Source: Vigna angularis (lineage: Eukaryota; Streptophyta; Magnoliopsida; Fabales; Fabaceae). Taken from it: DNA of 64,000 nucleotides. Both the position numbers and the translations under genes were made by a program. Within the stretch, counting starts at the first letter, position 1; each line of letters starts with the position of its first letter. The notes under the pieces were generated by a model. It did not search any database. It was not told the origin of the DNA and worked only from the letters and a program-made list of their open reading frames with translations. The DNA is taken from contig NC_068975.1 of NCBI RefSeq assembly GCF_016808095.1, forward strand, positions 2,480,001 to 2,544,000. Direction: 5' to 3'. Of this stretch, positions 1 through 13,518 are shown one piece after another.

Positions 1-173
1 AAAATATTGCTTAACTCAAATTAAAACAACAGTTTAGTACATTAACAGGTTCATACGTCTTTATATAATTAAAATATTTTAACCATGTAGTTAATACTTT
101 TAATCCCAAACAATTTTCTAATACTTAATATAATATCCTAATAACTAAAATTGGAAAAGTTTATTACAAGTTA

Positions 174-208
<35 letters not shown>

Positions 209-2050
209 TATAATATTTTAAATATTCCACTAGAAAAGTTTAAGGAACTTTATCATATATATTACATTATAATATTATATACCCAAAGTCTTAAACAACA
301 TACTTAAACAAAACACGTCTTGGCATGTTGTATAATATATAACATAATAATTATAACATATAATAACCTAATGATGTACCGATCATGACCAACATATCAT
401 AATATATATAGTCTTTCTAGATTTTGTTTATAATATAAGAATTTTCAATCTATGAAATACACTGGACGAACAAAAGGAAATGAGATACAACAAGATACTA
501 ACGGCCCTACCACTTAATTCAATACTTCAATTTTAAACTCAACCAATGCCTTATGATTCAAACCACTCAATATATAAAAAAATATATATTGCACCATCAC
601 ATGAGAACTTTGTAATATAATATTAAAACATATGTTGGACTGAAAATTGTCCAAAATCCCAACACTTGTCCTAATTTCTCCAAATTCGCGTTTTCTATGA
701 CCTTCTCCAATAAGCCATTGAATGAAAAGAAAATGTTAATTGCTTTTGCTCTAAATAAATATTTAGTCGAGGTTTAAAGTTATTAACGGTACAAATATCA
801 ACAACCAACACAAGCTTTAAACAACTTAACTCAAAGCTCAAGTGTGTTAAAAGATTTGGAGAGATATTAACAGCCCAACAACTGTGCAAACATTAACATT
901 CTGATGCAAATATTTCAACAAAACAGCGAGGTTTTTATGTAGTTTATACAACCAAGACAACAAGGTATTTTCTGCATAATTTTATAGCAAGACAACAAGG
1001 TATTTAAATAGTTTATATACAAAGACACTGAGATATTTCTGAAAAAATTTTATAGCAGGACAGCACGGTATTTAGGTAGTTTGCATTTCCTAAACCAGAT
1101 TTACCAACTAGTCACATTCATTCAGCCACAAAGTGTAATTCCTTAAGATAACTCTTTAATTTAATTAAGTTCAATCACTTTAGACTCATTTCCAATTCCT
1201 ATATTCCTTCAAAACAGTAACCTGTAACTCTAAATACACTTAAACAATACATTGTATTACATCATGCGTACATTATATCTATTTTACTCATTCATGCAAA
1301 TTTCTCAACGTTTGATCATCAAGAAATGTAAATCGTGTGCACAACCATTCTAAGAGTGAGATTCTCTAATGTTTGGACCAGTTATTTCAAGTTAAATAGA
1401 ATATGAATTACATACCCAACAATTTCTAAGTATGTAATTATCTCATTTACATTGCATTGTTTAAAATTAAGGAAGAAGAAACTCATTTATCATACTAACA
1501 AAACATATATATAACCAACTCTAAAACCAAGTCACAATAACAAACAGAGCACGACTTCCTCCCCTTTATTTCCATTTATACCTATTGCGGAGATAATTAC
1601 ATACCCATTATTTCTGTTACAATTTATATAATTAAGATTACACGACCATCAGCCCCCTTAGAGTATTAGATGTTTAGTTCATTAACGTTATACTGGTTCT
1701 GATACACTGATCCAAGTGAATCATCAATGAAAAGTCATATTATGCACAATAACTCAACTCTAACCTAAACTTACCCCACTAAGTTCCCGTCGGGTAAATA
1801 ACCCCATTGTAGCAACCGAAAACAACATATAGACATTAAATCACAGATTTATATACCTTGTTTTCACATGGTAAGTATATCATCTTAAAAAAAATATATA
1901 TGCACATGTTATTGCTCAATATGCAATTCAGACCCATCATTCAAGTATCAAACACAAGCAATCCGAAACACCATTTATTCCTGAATCAAAATTGCAAGTA
2001 TGCACACAGGAAAACACTGTTAAATATCTAGAAGCAGTTTAGTTCCCCAT
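1..2050. other. AT-rich intergenic DNA, no gene seen
   Basis: No open reading frame here resembles a known protein. The stretch is AT-rich, with a (TA)n run at about 179-206. Around 920-1090 a phrase of the type 'caagacaacaaggtatt...tttatag' recurs about three times at irregular 30-65 bp spacing, a decayed short tandem repeat. Nothing else supports a feature. Confidence 0.6.
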
Positions 2051-3440
2051 ACCTGTTCCTCCTCTTTACGGTAACCCTTGGTTCGAACATTATGTATCTT
2101 GCTCTCCCAGTCCTGTGTTCTCTCTTTGACTCGCAAACTGATTCTCTTAGTGCCTCACACTAACCACCGATCTTACTCGGATTCAACATTTGGTGCTCTC
2201 CCTCGCACAAAAAAATAAAAAAAAAAACTAAGCCTTCAATCTTCATTGCTCACTGTTCTAGGGTTTGGTCCGAGAAAGAGGAAAAAACCCAAATTTGAAG
2301 AAGAAAAACAATTGGGTCAAAAGAACTTTTGATTCTAAAGAAGAAACAAAGAAAAATAATTGAAGGAGAAGAAGAATGAAGATGGGTGAGTTTCTCTCTC
2401 TCTGGTCTTCTCTCTTCCCTCTCAAAAACGCTCCCCCCCCTTTTTCTACCAGTCCTCCTTTTTATTTTTATTTCTTGAAACCTCCAAAAAAATACATTTT
2501 TAAGAAAATATATGTAAAAGTTAGCCCACTTGAAGGTTCGAAGGCGCATCCATCAAGCTATGCATACACAATTAACACATACACCACAAGACCAAGCTGA
2601 ATTTATTGATATATTGACCATATAATAAATATATAAAGTATATAAATTCACACATTTCAAATATTAACTTACTATTTATTATTTTATTTTTTTTTTCTTA
2701 GTTCTTACACATGCCATTATGGAAAGGCTTTTATTGCTCTTTGTAAGCCAAAGGGACTCCTCCTAGATCAAATATCAATCTACTAAAAACATCAAACATT
2801 GTATGAATGATTTTATGTTTCCCAAACAAATTATATAGACAAGTAATAGTAGAAGAAAGTCTCCTTAGACTTTTTTTGTATTTATTGGGGAAAACTAGGA
2901 AACCTTTTTTAGAAAAAAAAATATTTTTGTCTTGATTTGAATGTAACCAAAGGGGTAACACTAACTCGAGATGTGGATCGAAAATGGTTATTGAAGATCT
3001 AGAAATAATGAAAGACAGAGGTGGAAGATTTGTAGAAAAGACTTTTGGAACAAAGAAAGAAAACTTAGGAAAAGGAGAAAAGTAGAAGGATTAAAAAAGT
3101 CCCTTAATGTGGCTTGGATCCATTTGAATGATGGGAGAAGAAGGTGCCATCAGTAGAAATTTCTCTAAAACTTGTGCCTTATCCTTTCCTCTTACAAGTT
3201 TTTCTTTTTTGTTTTTTGCTCTCTCCTCTCTTTATTTTCTCTCATATTCTTCTTTTACTCTCTCCTCACTTTCTTTCCTCACATTTTCTTCTTTTACTCT
3301 CTCATATTTTCTATCTTGTAGGTTCTCATTTAAAAAATTAAGCATGACCTTCATTTTGCATCACTTGATGAGGAAGAAAAGCTATAAGTTGGTGAAGATA
3401 AGGAAGAGGTAGACTCATTATTGACAATTGTTTCACCCTC
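2051..3440. other. Intergenic DNA with a leader-like patch, no gene confirmed
   Basis: Around 2255-2400 a 'ctagggttt' leader-like phrase and a purine-rich stretch precede ATGAAGATGG followed directly by a consensus donor (GTGAGT). This could be the first exon and leader of a lost or undetected + strand gene. No matching downstream exon was recognised, so no gene is called. The rest (2600-3440) is AT-rich with pyrimidine runs and no recognisable coding sequence. Confidence 0.35.
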
Positions 3441-4790
3441 AATGCACATTGTCTTTTTGTTAGGGGTAGGCATAAGTTATATGACCATGTCCCATGTGCT
3501 CGCAGGTGATTCCATGGTGGTCAAGTTCCTCCTTGATGAATCATTATTTTCTTCTATTCACTTAACTTTCTGCACCAAATTTAATTAGTGAATTGTGTTT
3601 AATGTCCATTATTTTCTCAATTTATCTATTTGGGCTTAATTTGACCAGTAATTCATATTTTAATTAATGTGAATTATCTGGGCTTAATTATTCCCATTAT
3701 TATTTTCAGGGCAAATTTTGGAATTATAATTAGGACTTCATGAGGGGCTACCATGTCGTCTACCATTTTCCACCTCAGCATTTTATTTTAATTTAGTTTA
3801 TAATTCTTTTAATTCGTTTTTGTATTGTTGGGTCAGACTTTTGACTTTTTGGGCTCATTTTTAATATTTGGAAGAAGCCCAATTTTAGGGGCTGACTTGA
3901 TGGCCTAGGGTTTAGTGCCTATGCAGCCACTCTTTCAAGGGTAGCTTTTGAAAACATTTTGGAGGGCTCTCATTCTGCTAGGATGTGGAGAGAGTTGTTG
4001 GGTTTAGGTTTTTCTTGTTTTTCTCTTTTGTTCATTCCTCTGTTTGTGAATTCACATTCCAGGTTAATTAGTAGTTCATTTTACTGTTGTTGCTCGTTTT
4101 TCTTCTCTTGCTTAATCATTTCATTGCAATTCGTTTTCCAATTTCGTTTTATCATTTCGTTTTTCAATTCCATTTTCGTTTTGTTGCTGTTTTGCTTTTC
4201 TATGTATTTGCTCTGAGTTTAATACATTTTGTGTTCTTCTCTGGTTGCATTTCGTTTTTAATGAAAGCTTGAATTTGCTGGGTTGGTAATTATTGCATTG
4301 CTTCCTTAAGATTATTACACTGTCATTGTGATTTTGTTGTTCTTGTTTCCTCTGCATGATATGTAATTGGTTTAGTGCTTGCATTTTAGTTCACGCTTAG
4401 TGGTTTAATTTGTGTTTAATCTTCACTTAGTTGATTAGAGTTGCAGTTGCTTAATCTACGGTGGCGCATAATTGATTAAATGTGTACATAGTGTTTGCTT
4501 AATTCGCTTTTATGAAAATTGTTTTAGTCTTCGCTTAGTTGGTTAATTTGTGTTGGAAGCATTGCAATCGAACTAGGGACCAATCTGTCTTGATTCAATT
4601 TTTTATTTACGTTAATTGTTGAGTTGATTTAGTTCTGCTCAACCCCCACTCCCCCTACTACGTGTTTGATCCTTTGATGGAACCAAAATGGTCCTTAAGA
4701 GATGACCTAGGAGTCACTTTTTAGTAACTACACTTAATTTGCACATTTAATTTGATCGATTACAGCCTCAACATCACTCCTATGTAGCTA
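3441..4790. repeat. Probable LTR-retrotransposon remnant
   Basis: The sequence has the texture of a retroelement LTR and leader: repeated phrases such as 'cttagttggttaatttgtgtt' (about 4425 and 4535), then a stretch near 4640-4730 with 'caacccccactccccct' and a threonine/lysine-poor non-coding run. No protein domain, primer site or bounded ends could be identified. The call rests on general resemblance and is weak. Confidence 0.3.
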
Positions 4791-7384
4791 TTGTTTGGCA
4801 TATCCTTCTAAAGCTAAACAAACTAACTTTACATGAAATGTTTCATCTACATTATACAAAACAAAAAGTTGGTCTACATTAATCTAAACAAATGTCACGA
4901 TCTTCTTCCATGAAAGTAAAGGAATTCGAACTTGATAAGAGGCATTGAATTTCCACAAGGATGGTGCTCATGGTGCTTATGGACGTTCTAAGCATATGAA
5001 CATGCCTAGATAGAAATAAAACTAAGAACTAAATAAGAACAATTAAGAAATGGAATTAAAAGACTAAAAATAAAAGAGAGGAAGGAGAGGAAACTTATGA
5101 ATTAGAAGGTATGTCACTTGAAACGATCCAAGACAAATGCCAAAGAGGATCATCACTTGTTCTTCACAAGAGAAGACCCAAATTTTAGACTAAGAGACAA
5201 AATTATCTCTCAAAGAAGTAATGCAAGTGAATGCAAAACACTCTTTTATATTCAAATTTGAAGGTGTATGTACAAAGAAAACCTTAGGTTGCTTATATAA
5301 CCCTAAAGATGAAGTAATTGGGGAAAACTAAAGGATGTGGGACTTGGACGCCTACAAGTCTGGACAAAGCTCTCAAGGCTTACAAGTCCCACATTTCTTA
5401 ATTCAACAACCTCCTATAAGCTACGTAACTAGTCTAAAGATCAAAACTAAACTTATACATGAGATAACTTGCAATACAAGCAACTAAAAGGATAAAAGAC
5501 TTATTTATTCTTCTTTCTTTTAGGTTGAAGTCTCACATTGCTTGCACCTTAAAGAAAAGAAGAATATATAAGCTTCTTTAGAACCAAACTAAGAGAAAGA
5601 AACAAGAAAGGAAAACATACAAGCCTATGAACAACCTATGCTACTAAAGGCCAAAATACATGCCATAAAATATATGTTATGCCTTTTTATGCTTATTGTC
5701 ACTCTTTTAATCTCTTCATCCTTGCCCTATATATGATCACATCACCCTATCACCATATCCCCTAAGCCAACGCGTATACCATATAACCCTCCTATTCAAT
5801 TTTTCGCTTCTATTCTTCAACCCTTAGCCATAATACCATCCACAACCATTCCAAAATTACCCTCTAACCCAAACTCTTGAACCATATTCATCACTTAACT
5901 GTTGAGAATAATGTGCGCTAAGAAGCTCGTATTGTCGCAATGTTTCAAGCAAACAAGGAAGAATAAAAAACCAACTTCCAAACTCTCATCAATACCCTAA
6001 ACAATATAATCACCAAATTGTCCCTAAACCCGACCAACCACCACCACCATCTCCTCTCGTCGGGCCATTATGCTATACTTCCAAACCCTTTTCGGTGTTT
6101 ACCAAACAAGAGGGAGAAAGTAATAATGGCAAAAAAATTTTTAGGACATTACATTCAAGGGGATTTTACCCAATTTTTCTTTATTTTGAACTCTTTAAAG
6201 ATTCATATGATTTTATTCTCCTTAACTTTGATGCACATTTCTTAAAGTAAATTTTTTTTCTTTATGCTTAGCCATTATCTAGCTTTGATAAATATTATAT
6301 GCTTATGCTTAATAATTTCTCTAATGCATTGCATGAATGGTTTATGACTTATGGGAAGTCATATATCATTCATAACATATTATTTTGCTTTGATATTACA
6401 CTATTGTGACTGTTTTGATCAAATTTTTCTACTCTAAAAAACTGCTATGATTTGTAAATTGCTAAGATTTGTATTGTATATGATATCCTTAAATGCTCTA
6501 GTCTACTTTGGTTCAATAATAAATGTTCTGATCTACATCGTTTAATCATCTAAATGATATGTTTGTCAATACTCTAATCTATAACTTTTAATCCTTTAAA
6601 AACTTTCTTAAATATATTTCGTTTAGCATGAATATTTGTTTAACATAACAAAAAGGGAGATTATTAAGACAAGATTGTCTAGAGAGACAAAATTATCTAA
6701 CAACTCTTATTTTAAAATCTAACAAATGAATATTTAACGAAATAACGTTTATTGATTAAACTGTCTAAAAGATATGCTTGATAAAAATAGTGTGAAATAA
6801 CATAAAAGAATCATCTAAGACAAGCTTGTATAAGATATTATATAGATTACAAACAGTGTTTGACGAAAATGTGTTTAACATTATATAGATATGGAGAGAA
6901 TGTACTTAGGAAAGTATTAGGGTTTTTAATACTTTGAATAACTAGCTTTTATTCTTTTAATAAAATAGATTTATAATTAAAAAGGAGTTTACGTTACATA
7001 AATTATCAAGTGTTTTACATGCTATTCCTTGTACTATTAGATAAAAGGTAGATTGAAAACGTGTCTCCTATTCAAGTAAAATTGTTTTTTTTATATTTGA
7101 TTTTAAATTATTTAAGAATAATGTGACATATAGACATATTCTATGTTCAAATAAACACCCTTTTACCCATAAAAAATTAGAAGACTAACGCAGTGTTCGC
7201 TTGAACAGATTTTACTGTTTAGAGGCGAACACGAGCGACGAAATGAAAATGAAGTTGTGTTCGAATGAGAGGAAACGCGAGGAACGTTAAAAACGGATTT
7301 GCGGATGCCATGATTTTTCATCACCCGCGAAAGTGAAGAGATTTAGAGGGATTGTTACTGAAATGTCACATGCATAAATATAAC
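4791..7384. other. Intergenic DNA, nothing recognised
   Basis: Mixed AT-rich DNA without a credible gene. 5090-5700 has a slightly higher GC content and a 'cttatataaccctaa' phrase that would suit an LTR promoter, but no second copy or ends were found. 7190-7370 is a GC-richer patch (several 'gcgaacac/gcgagg' words) that may be the end of a DNA transposon. Neither could be delimited. Confidence 0.4.
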
Positions 7385-9864
7385 ATCCCAATTTAGTAAT
7401 ATGAAACTACTAAAATGAACATTACATAGATAATGATACAACAAACTATAGATTTGCGAAGAATAAAATTCTTCACCTGAAGGACCAAAAGCACAACCTA
7501 CACTTCAAACTTCTCATCTAACTTCCCGTTTAGCCAACTGAAAAGATTGCATCCCTAAGCTCACACCATTAAGGTGATCATCGCAAAAGAGAAAACAATA
7601 CACAGACAGACAAACACAGAAGCAAGGGTGAGCTAGATATACAAAGATCATACTATTACAATAACACATAACATACATGTTTAATTCAAGTAAAGTGGAT
7701 CACACATCATAACATGTTATACTTTAAACTTGACTCGTCTGGACTTAGAATGATTGCCGAGCTATGGCGGGTCGTGCACTCGTGGTGGCTTCTACTGCTT
7801 TGCAAAGCCATTGCCAATGGGTTTTACCCTACCACACTCACGAGGTTAGTCCGTTATCACTCACCTTGGGCCATACTGGAAGCACCCAAAACTAGGACCT
7901 CCTGCTACTCCTCACGACATGGATCAATCATCTCTACTTGAGAATGAAAGACTAGTGGAGTTTCAGGATAACCCCAAAGACTGAGCTTCTGCATTCATTC
8001 TAAACATACTTGAATCTCAACAAGAGAATTCATTGTGGATCACAACATAAGGCACCACCATGCAACCTCCCTGTGAGGTTCATGGAATTACGTCCATAAC
8101 ATAGGGCACCACCATGTAACTTCCCTTTGAAATCCATGGAATTACGTCCATAACATAAGGCACCACCATGTAACCTCCCTTTAAGATCCATGGAATTACG
8201 TCCATCAACCATACTGTCACTTTGAAACTTAACTCAAGACATGAACAACCAAATACCATAATACTATCACATTGAATCCAAACATATAATCTCACTGATC
8301 ATACACTATCATAGATACTTCTACATCATTCTAATAATCAAAACATAGTTCAAGGTTATCAGAAAACAAGAATAAAAAGAATAAAAACAGGTTCTGGGCA
8401 AACCGCTCAGCGCACCAAGCATGTGCGCTCAGCTAAAGTCCATTCGCTCAGCGCACCAAGTCTACGCGCTTAGCTAAACTGAAAATTCTGCTACACATTA
8501 TCAGACCCTAAACCCTCGCATAGTGCCCCAAATTCCCTATTCGAATTAAACTAGCATTTTCCTAGGCAACCACCATTCGCACAGCGCCCAGATTCAATAT
8601 GCGAATCACCAAACAGAGAACAACACTCTCCAATCATTCGCATAGCGCACCAGCTGGCACAACGAATGACTCAAACAGAGAGTACCCTCGGCAGGGACTC
8701 ACTATGCGAGACCATTCGGATAGCGAGTCTACATAATCTATAGACCGCAAATTTTGCAGAATTATGCACTCAAACACCCCCTTACCATTTATAGGCCTTA
8801 TCTCCAATTTCTAAAACCTCTAATTCATGTTTTACACCTAATTAAACTTGTCTAGATGTTCCTAAACCTTCCTACTACAATTCTAACTTGATTTCAACTC
8901 AACTTTTTCTCCTCAACATCAACTTCCACAACTTGAGGACCCCAAACCCAATTGTAACACTTTGCACCTATTTGGACCACTTTGGTGACTCAAACAAGTC
9001 ATAATACACTTGCTAATACTCCCCCAACAGACCACGATAGTCCCTGACCTCTACTTCTCAAAATCACTACTTCTCAAAATCACTACTTCACTTCCTTTAT
9101 AATAACCTAAAACAGTATCAAAACTCCAAATTTTCTATCTAACCAAAGTTATAACAGATTTCACACTTCAAACACTTCCAATTTGATCAATTATAGCAAT
9201 TTAAACTCATCCAAATCAATTCCAAACATCACAACACAATTTCATAGATTTCAATTTTAGCACAAACCACACCACAAAATTTAGACCTCAAATACCACTC
9301 TAAAACAGCACAAAAATTCAAATTTCAGCATACATACATATCATACCACAAATTTAAAGAACTATTCTAGCTTCCCTTACCTCAAAACTTCACAGCCTAG
9401 CTCAAAGACTCGCCTCAACAGTACCTTGAGTTGTGAGAAACCTAGACAACACCCTACACGCCACCACTTGGTGATCAAGAACAACTCTTAGAGCTAGAAT
9501 CGGACAGGAAATGCAAGAGAGGAAGCATAAGACGCATGCAACCAGCAGAGATGGAATGTTTTAGGTCCAAAACAGCAGAGGAAAGAGAAAAATAGCTTAC
9601 TGGTCCGAATGAGGAAAGTGATTGGTTAGTTGTGGAGTCCTTTACACTACGGATATTTGGGCACCACCTGATTGGAAATCAAATGGTTCAGAGAGGAAGA
9701 ATGGTAGAGAGAAGGCAGAGGAACTTGAAGAACTGAGTTCTAGAGATAGATAGAAGGATTTGGATAATGAACTAGGATGTTCTAAAATTATATTTATACT
9801 GGTGAATGTGTTTTAATGTAATACACCTATCAGCTTTCTAATTCCAATTTTTCAGGTCCTCACA
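7385..9864 (-). mobile_element. Left LTR (3' LTR on the minus strand) of a pol-less Ty3-type element
   Basis: This stretch is a diverged direct copy of about 11090-13518. Matching blocks include the 'ctaagctcacaccattaaggtgatcat' region (7558 and 11237), the 'cgctcagcgcaccaag' region (8400-8720 and 12000-12350) and the shared end. Read on the minus strand the LTR begins TGTGAGGACC at 9864. A purine-rich tract (ttatgtgtgggagaa) lies just before it, as expected of a polypurine tract. The left limit near 7385 is approximate. Inside, 8035-8210 holds about three copies of a 57-bp tandem unit around 'ccatggaattacgtccat'. Confidence 0.7.
8035..8212. repeat. 57-bp tandem repeat inside the LTR, about 3 copies
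   Basis: Three near-identical units each contain 'aaggcaccaccatg', 'cctcccttt/gt' and 'ccatggaattacgtccat'. The period is close to 57 bp, so it stays open in one minus-strand frame, which explains an apparent small ORF with internal repeats. The right LTR (11.1-13.5 kb) does not show this expansion, so the array arose after the LTRs diverged or was lost from the other. Confidence 0.8.
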
Positions 9865-10453
9865 TTCTCCCACACATAAAAAATTTTCAACCTCGAAAAT
9901 TCACTTATCAGATAGAAGGAACACCCTACTCCTATCACATTCTCTAGTACAACCACCTATTTTGACTAAGATACTACTCCCCAACAACCTTACTAACATG
10001 AAAAACCATGCCTCTATGTTAAAATGCTCTAATGTTCAATAGTGTAGATTGGTTTAGCCATTAATCTCAAAACAAATCTGAACCCCTAAACTTCAGCTAT
10101 TGAGAATCTTTCTTTCGCACAACCAACCCTATTGTGTTTGCCACACCGATAACCACTCATAAATCCTTTGCTACTTCCAAAAATTCTCTTCTAAAACTTC
10201 TGCTAGCCTTCACTTCAGATCAACCCTTAAGAACCACCATACCACTGACTTGCTCACTACCACTTCTGATTTAACTACCAACTGTTATGTTCTTGATCAC
10301 CTACCATCACACTCATGAGGACTTCACATTGCCTTACTAATCTCCACTCTTGAGTAGCGTAGTTTCCAACAATATTATCCCATTACCAAGTTAAAACTCT
10401 ACTCCGTCGCAACGACAAAACGAATTTGGGCACCCTATCTTTACTTTGTTATC
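9865..10453 (-). mobile_element. Internal 3' end of the Ty3-type element with polypurine tract
   Basis: The sequence next to the LTR contains the phrase 'ttttcaacctcgaaaatt', shared with 13540-13557. It continues in homology to 13560-14000: both copies share 'ctccactcttg.gta.c.tagtttccaac' and neighbouring words. This is the untranslated 3' internal part. No reverse transcriptase or integrase is present between it and the gag-like fragment, so the element is non-autonomous. Confidence 0.55.
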
Positions 10454-10714
10454 TCACTGACCTTTCCGCCGAACTTGAGACAATTCTGATGTTGCACGAG
10501 TTTCACTCAACTGATGCATAGCCACCATAAACTGACGTTGCGATGTTTCTGCTGATATTCTAGCAGCCTCCAACTTTTGAGAAACCACATTGTTCTGTTG
10601 AACTAATGAAGCATTCTGTTGTTGCATTGCTGCCACAAACGATTCCATCACTCTTACCATATTGGGTACCTCTGGATCTGTGGGTGATGAAGAAGAAGAA
10701 GGCCTATGTGCCAT
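10454..10714 (-). pseudogene. gag-like N-terminal fragment of the retroelement
   Basis: An 86-aa minus-strand frame starts MAHRPSSSSSPTDPEV and continues through a glutamine-rich amphipathic stretch (about residues 25-60, with repeated AMQQQN and LVQQN words). This resembles the start of gag in plant Ty3 elements. It stops within 86 aa, and the sequence then passes straight into the 3' untranslated part of the element. No zinc knuckle, protease, reverse transcriptase or integrase follows. It lies between two LTR copies in the orientation expected of gag. It is a remnant, not a host gene. The family assignment rests on composition and position, not on a conserved motif. Confidence 0.5.
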
Positions 10715-11089
10715 ACTCTGCCCACACAGACATAAGCAATCAGTCTAGCTCAAAGAGTGACATACTAACCAAACTCAGCAAAAATCCTATAATTCTAACA
10801 CTAAGACAAGAACATAACAATAATCTCTATAGAAACAAGCCTTATAACCATCATTCTCACTAGATTTTCCACCTTCGAAATTAAGAAAGGAAAACATTTC
10901 TGATATAATCATGAGTGTGCACCCTCATTACTCCTATCAAGACATTTTCTGTTCTCAAAACATCCAGTTAAATACACAATTCTACCATCTAGACTTGGAA
11001 AACATGGTAACCTTTACCATAAGACTCAAATCTTCACTAGGAAGACACGACAAACCCGTAACTCACAGGTCATTCAAAGAACTTCTAAA

Positions 11090-13518
11090 AAATTAGCATT
11101 ACATTAATAATGATATAACAGTAGCTACAACTTTTTGAAGAATAAAAATTCTTCACCTGAAGAACAAAAGACAACCTATACTGCAAGCTTCACTTCTAAC
11201 CTCTCGCTGAGCCAAGTGAAAATATTGTATCCCTAAGCTCACACCATTAAGGTGATCATTGCAAAAGAGAAAACAATACACAGACAAACAAACACAGAAG
11301 CAAGGGTAAGCTAGAGTATCAAAATATTTTACATAACAATTAAAATAAGAATATTACACAAGCATGTTATAAATCATACAACACTATGATTAGTTCAAAA
11401 CCACTTAAAACCTTCATTACTGTCCGGAAAAATGTATTGACATCGGACTCATGGGGAACCTGCACCCGTGTATGGTGGAGCGACCTTGCTCAGAAATAAT
11501 AATAACCATAATCCACATCCTCAACCACCACCAACAATACCATACACCAAGGTTAATCCATCAAACATCTATGGAACTAACTAGTGACCATAGACTAGGA
11601 CCTCCTGCTACTTTCCACAACATAATCACCCATCTCTACATGAGATGGGGTTATTGAAAGTGTCAAGATCATTCCCCAATCCAGGAGCCCCTACCTCAAT
11701 ACATAGAACAACACCACCAACTTAGGATATTCCTCCTTGGAATTCCTTTTTCACATGATACTTGAAATTCACACCTCATACATTATTTCAAACATCATCA
11801 CCACATCTCATCCATAATCATATTCATATATTTATTTCCATACCACATTGCATACTATCGATGATCATATAATCTCATGAATACTTATACATCATTCTAA
11901 TAATCAAAACAAAGCTCAAGGTTATTAGAAAACATGGATAAAAAGAATAAAAACAAGTTCTGGGCAAGCCACTCAGTGCACCAAACTCGTTGTGCGAATA
12001 ACAGAAACAATGGATTTTACTCACTCACATTCGCTCAACGCACCAAGCCTGTGCGCTCAGCTAAAGTTCATTCGCTCAGCGCACCAAGTCTGTGCGCTTA
12101 GCTAAACTGAAATTTTTTTCACACATTATCAGACCCTAAACCCTCGCATAGCGCCCCAAATTCGCTATTCAAATTAAACTAGCATTTTCCTAGGCAACCA
12201 CCATTTGCACAGCGCCCATATTCGCTATGCGAATCACCAAACAGAGAGCAACCCTCTCTAGCCATTCGCATAACGCACCAATTCATTGTGCAAATGCCCT
12301 GACAAAGAGGATCTCGCTAGGGTGACTCGCTGTGTGAAACAATTCGCTCAACGAGTCTGCATAACCCGTAGAATGCAAATTCTGCAGAATTGTGCAACTC
12401 ACACACCCTTTACCATTTCTAGTCATTTTCCCCAACTTCTAACACCCCTAATTCATGTTTCATACTTAATTAAACTTATCTAGATGATCCCAACCCTCCT
12501 TACTACAAATCTAGAGTGATTAAGACTCAAATGGACTCTAAAACACCAATTTTCAGAACTTAGGGACCCAATTCCAATCCTACTAATTTTGGCACAACTT
12601 TGACTGACTTAATGGCTCAAACAAGTCACAATAAGCTTACTAAAACTGCCCCAACAACTCAATTGCACTCTAAACCTCAATTGTTCAAAATCACTACCTC
12701 ACTTATTCCAAAGCAACCCAAAAACTACTAGAATATGCCTTAATTCTCAAGCAAATGACCCCATCACATATTTATAACCTCTAATATATGCAATAACAGA
12801 CTAACATCATTCTTAAATAATTTCAAATTCGTCTACTCATCATTTTCACCCAAGAGAAATCAACATACATGATCTTACCAATTTTAAAACATCAATTCAT
12901 CAACATACATATTCTTTATCAATTCCAAACATCAATTCAATGCAAACAGTTTAATAATCACATAATCACTAATTACACACTAAGTTTAACAATTCAAAAT
13001 AGTCTAGCTTCGCTTACCTCAGTTAAACACTGCACAACTCACAGAAACCCCAAACGAAGCTTGAGCTGTAAGGAAACTCTATGGAAACCTACAATTCACC
13101 GATTGGTGATAGGAAAACAACCTTAGAAGCTAGTTTGAGCTAGAAATTGAAGAGGAAAGTAACCAAACACATGCAAACAGAGAATCGATGCATGACCACG
13201 GTTAAAGATGTACGGAAAAAGGAGAAACAACTTACCGACTCAGAACTTGAAATTGATCGGTAGGAATTGTAGCCCTCGATGCCAAGATCGCCTAGACACT
13301 TCCTGATCGTCAACTTGATGACTTGAAATCAAGAACTCTTAGAGAGAAGTGAGAGAGAGCGAAGAGAAAAGGTTTTAGAGAGATAGAGTGTTCTTAAAAT
13401 AATGAGACGAGCTTAGAAAATTCTATTTATATTATAAAGTTATTTTATAATAAAATATTCGGTCCCATTATTTTAATACACTTACAAACTTTAATACTCT
13501 ATTTTCTAGGTTCTCACA
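11090..13518 (-). mobile_element. Right LTR (5' LTR on the minus strand) of the same Ty3-type element
   Basis: Direct copy of 7385-9864. On the minus strand it begins TGTGAGAACC at 13518, preceded by a purine tract (gttgttggggagaa). The left limit near 11090 is approximate. Because a polypurine tract and an internal 3' end also lie outside this LTR (13519 onward), the arrangement is LTR-internal-LTR-internal, which is what unequal recombination between LTRs produces. I saw no clear tRNA-complementary primer site next to 11090. Confidence 0.65.

Noticed and set aside
2376..2600. 74-aa frame beginning MKMGEFLSLWSS after a leader-like region
   Set aside because: The frame passes directly through a strong donor (GTGAGT) after the fourth codon, and the rest is low-complexity Phe/Pro/Lys. 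Without a downstream exon there is no gene to call.
8030..8295. Minus-strand frames with repeated NSM(D/N)LKGRLHGGALC
   Set aside because: They are translations of the 57-bp tandem repeat inside an LTR; a period divisible by three keeps the frame open. No start context or homology.
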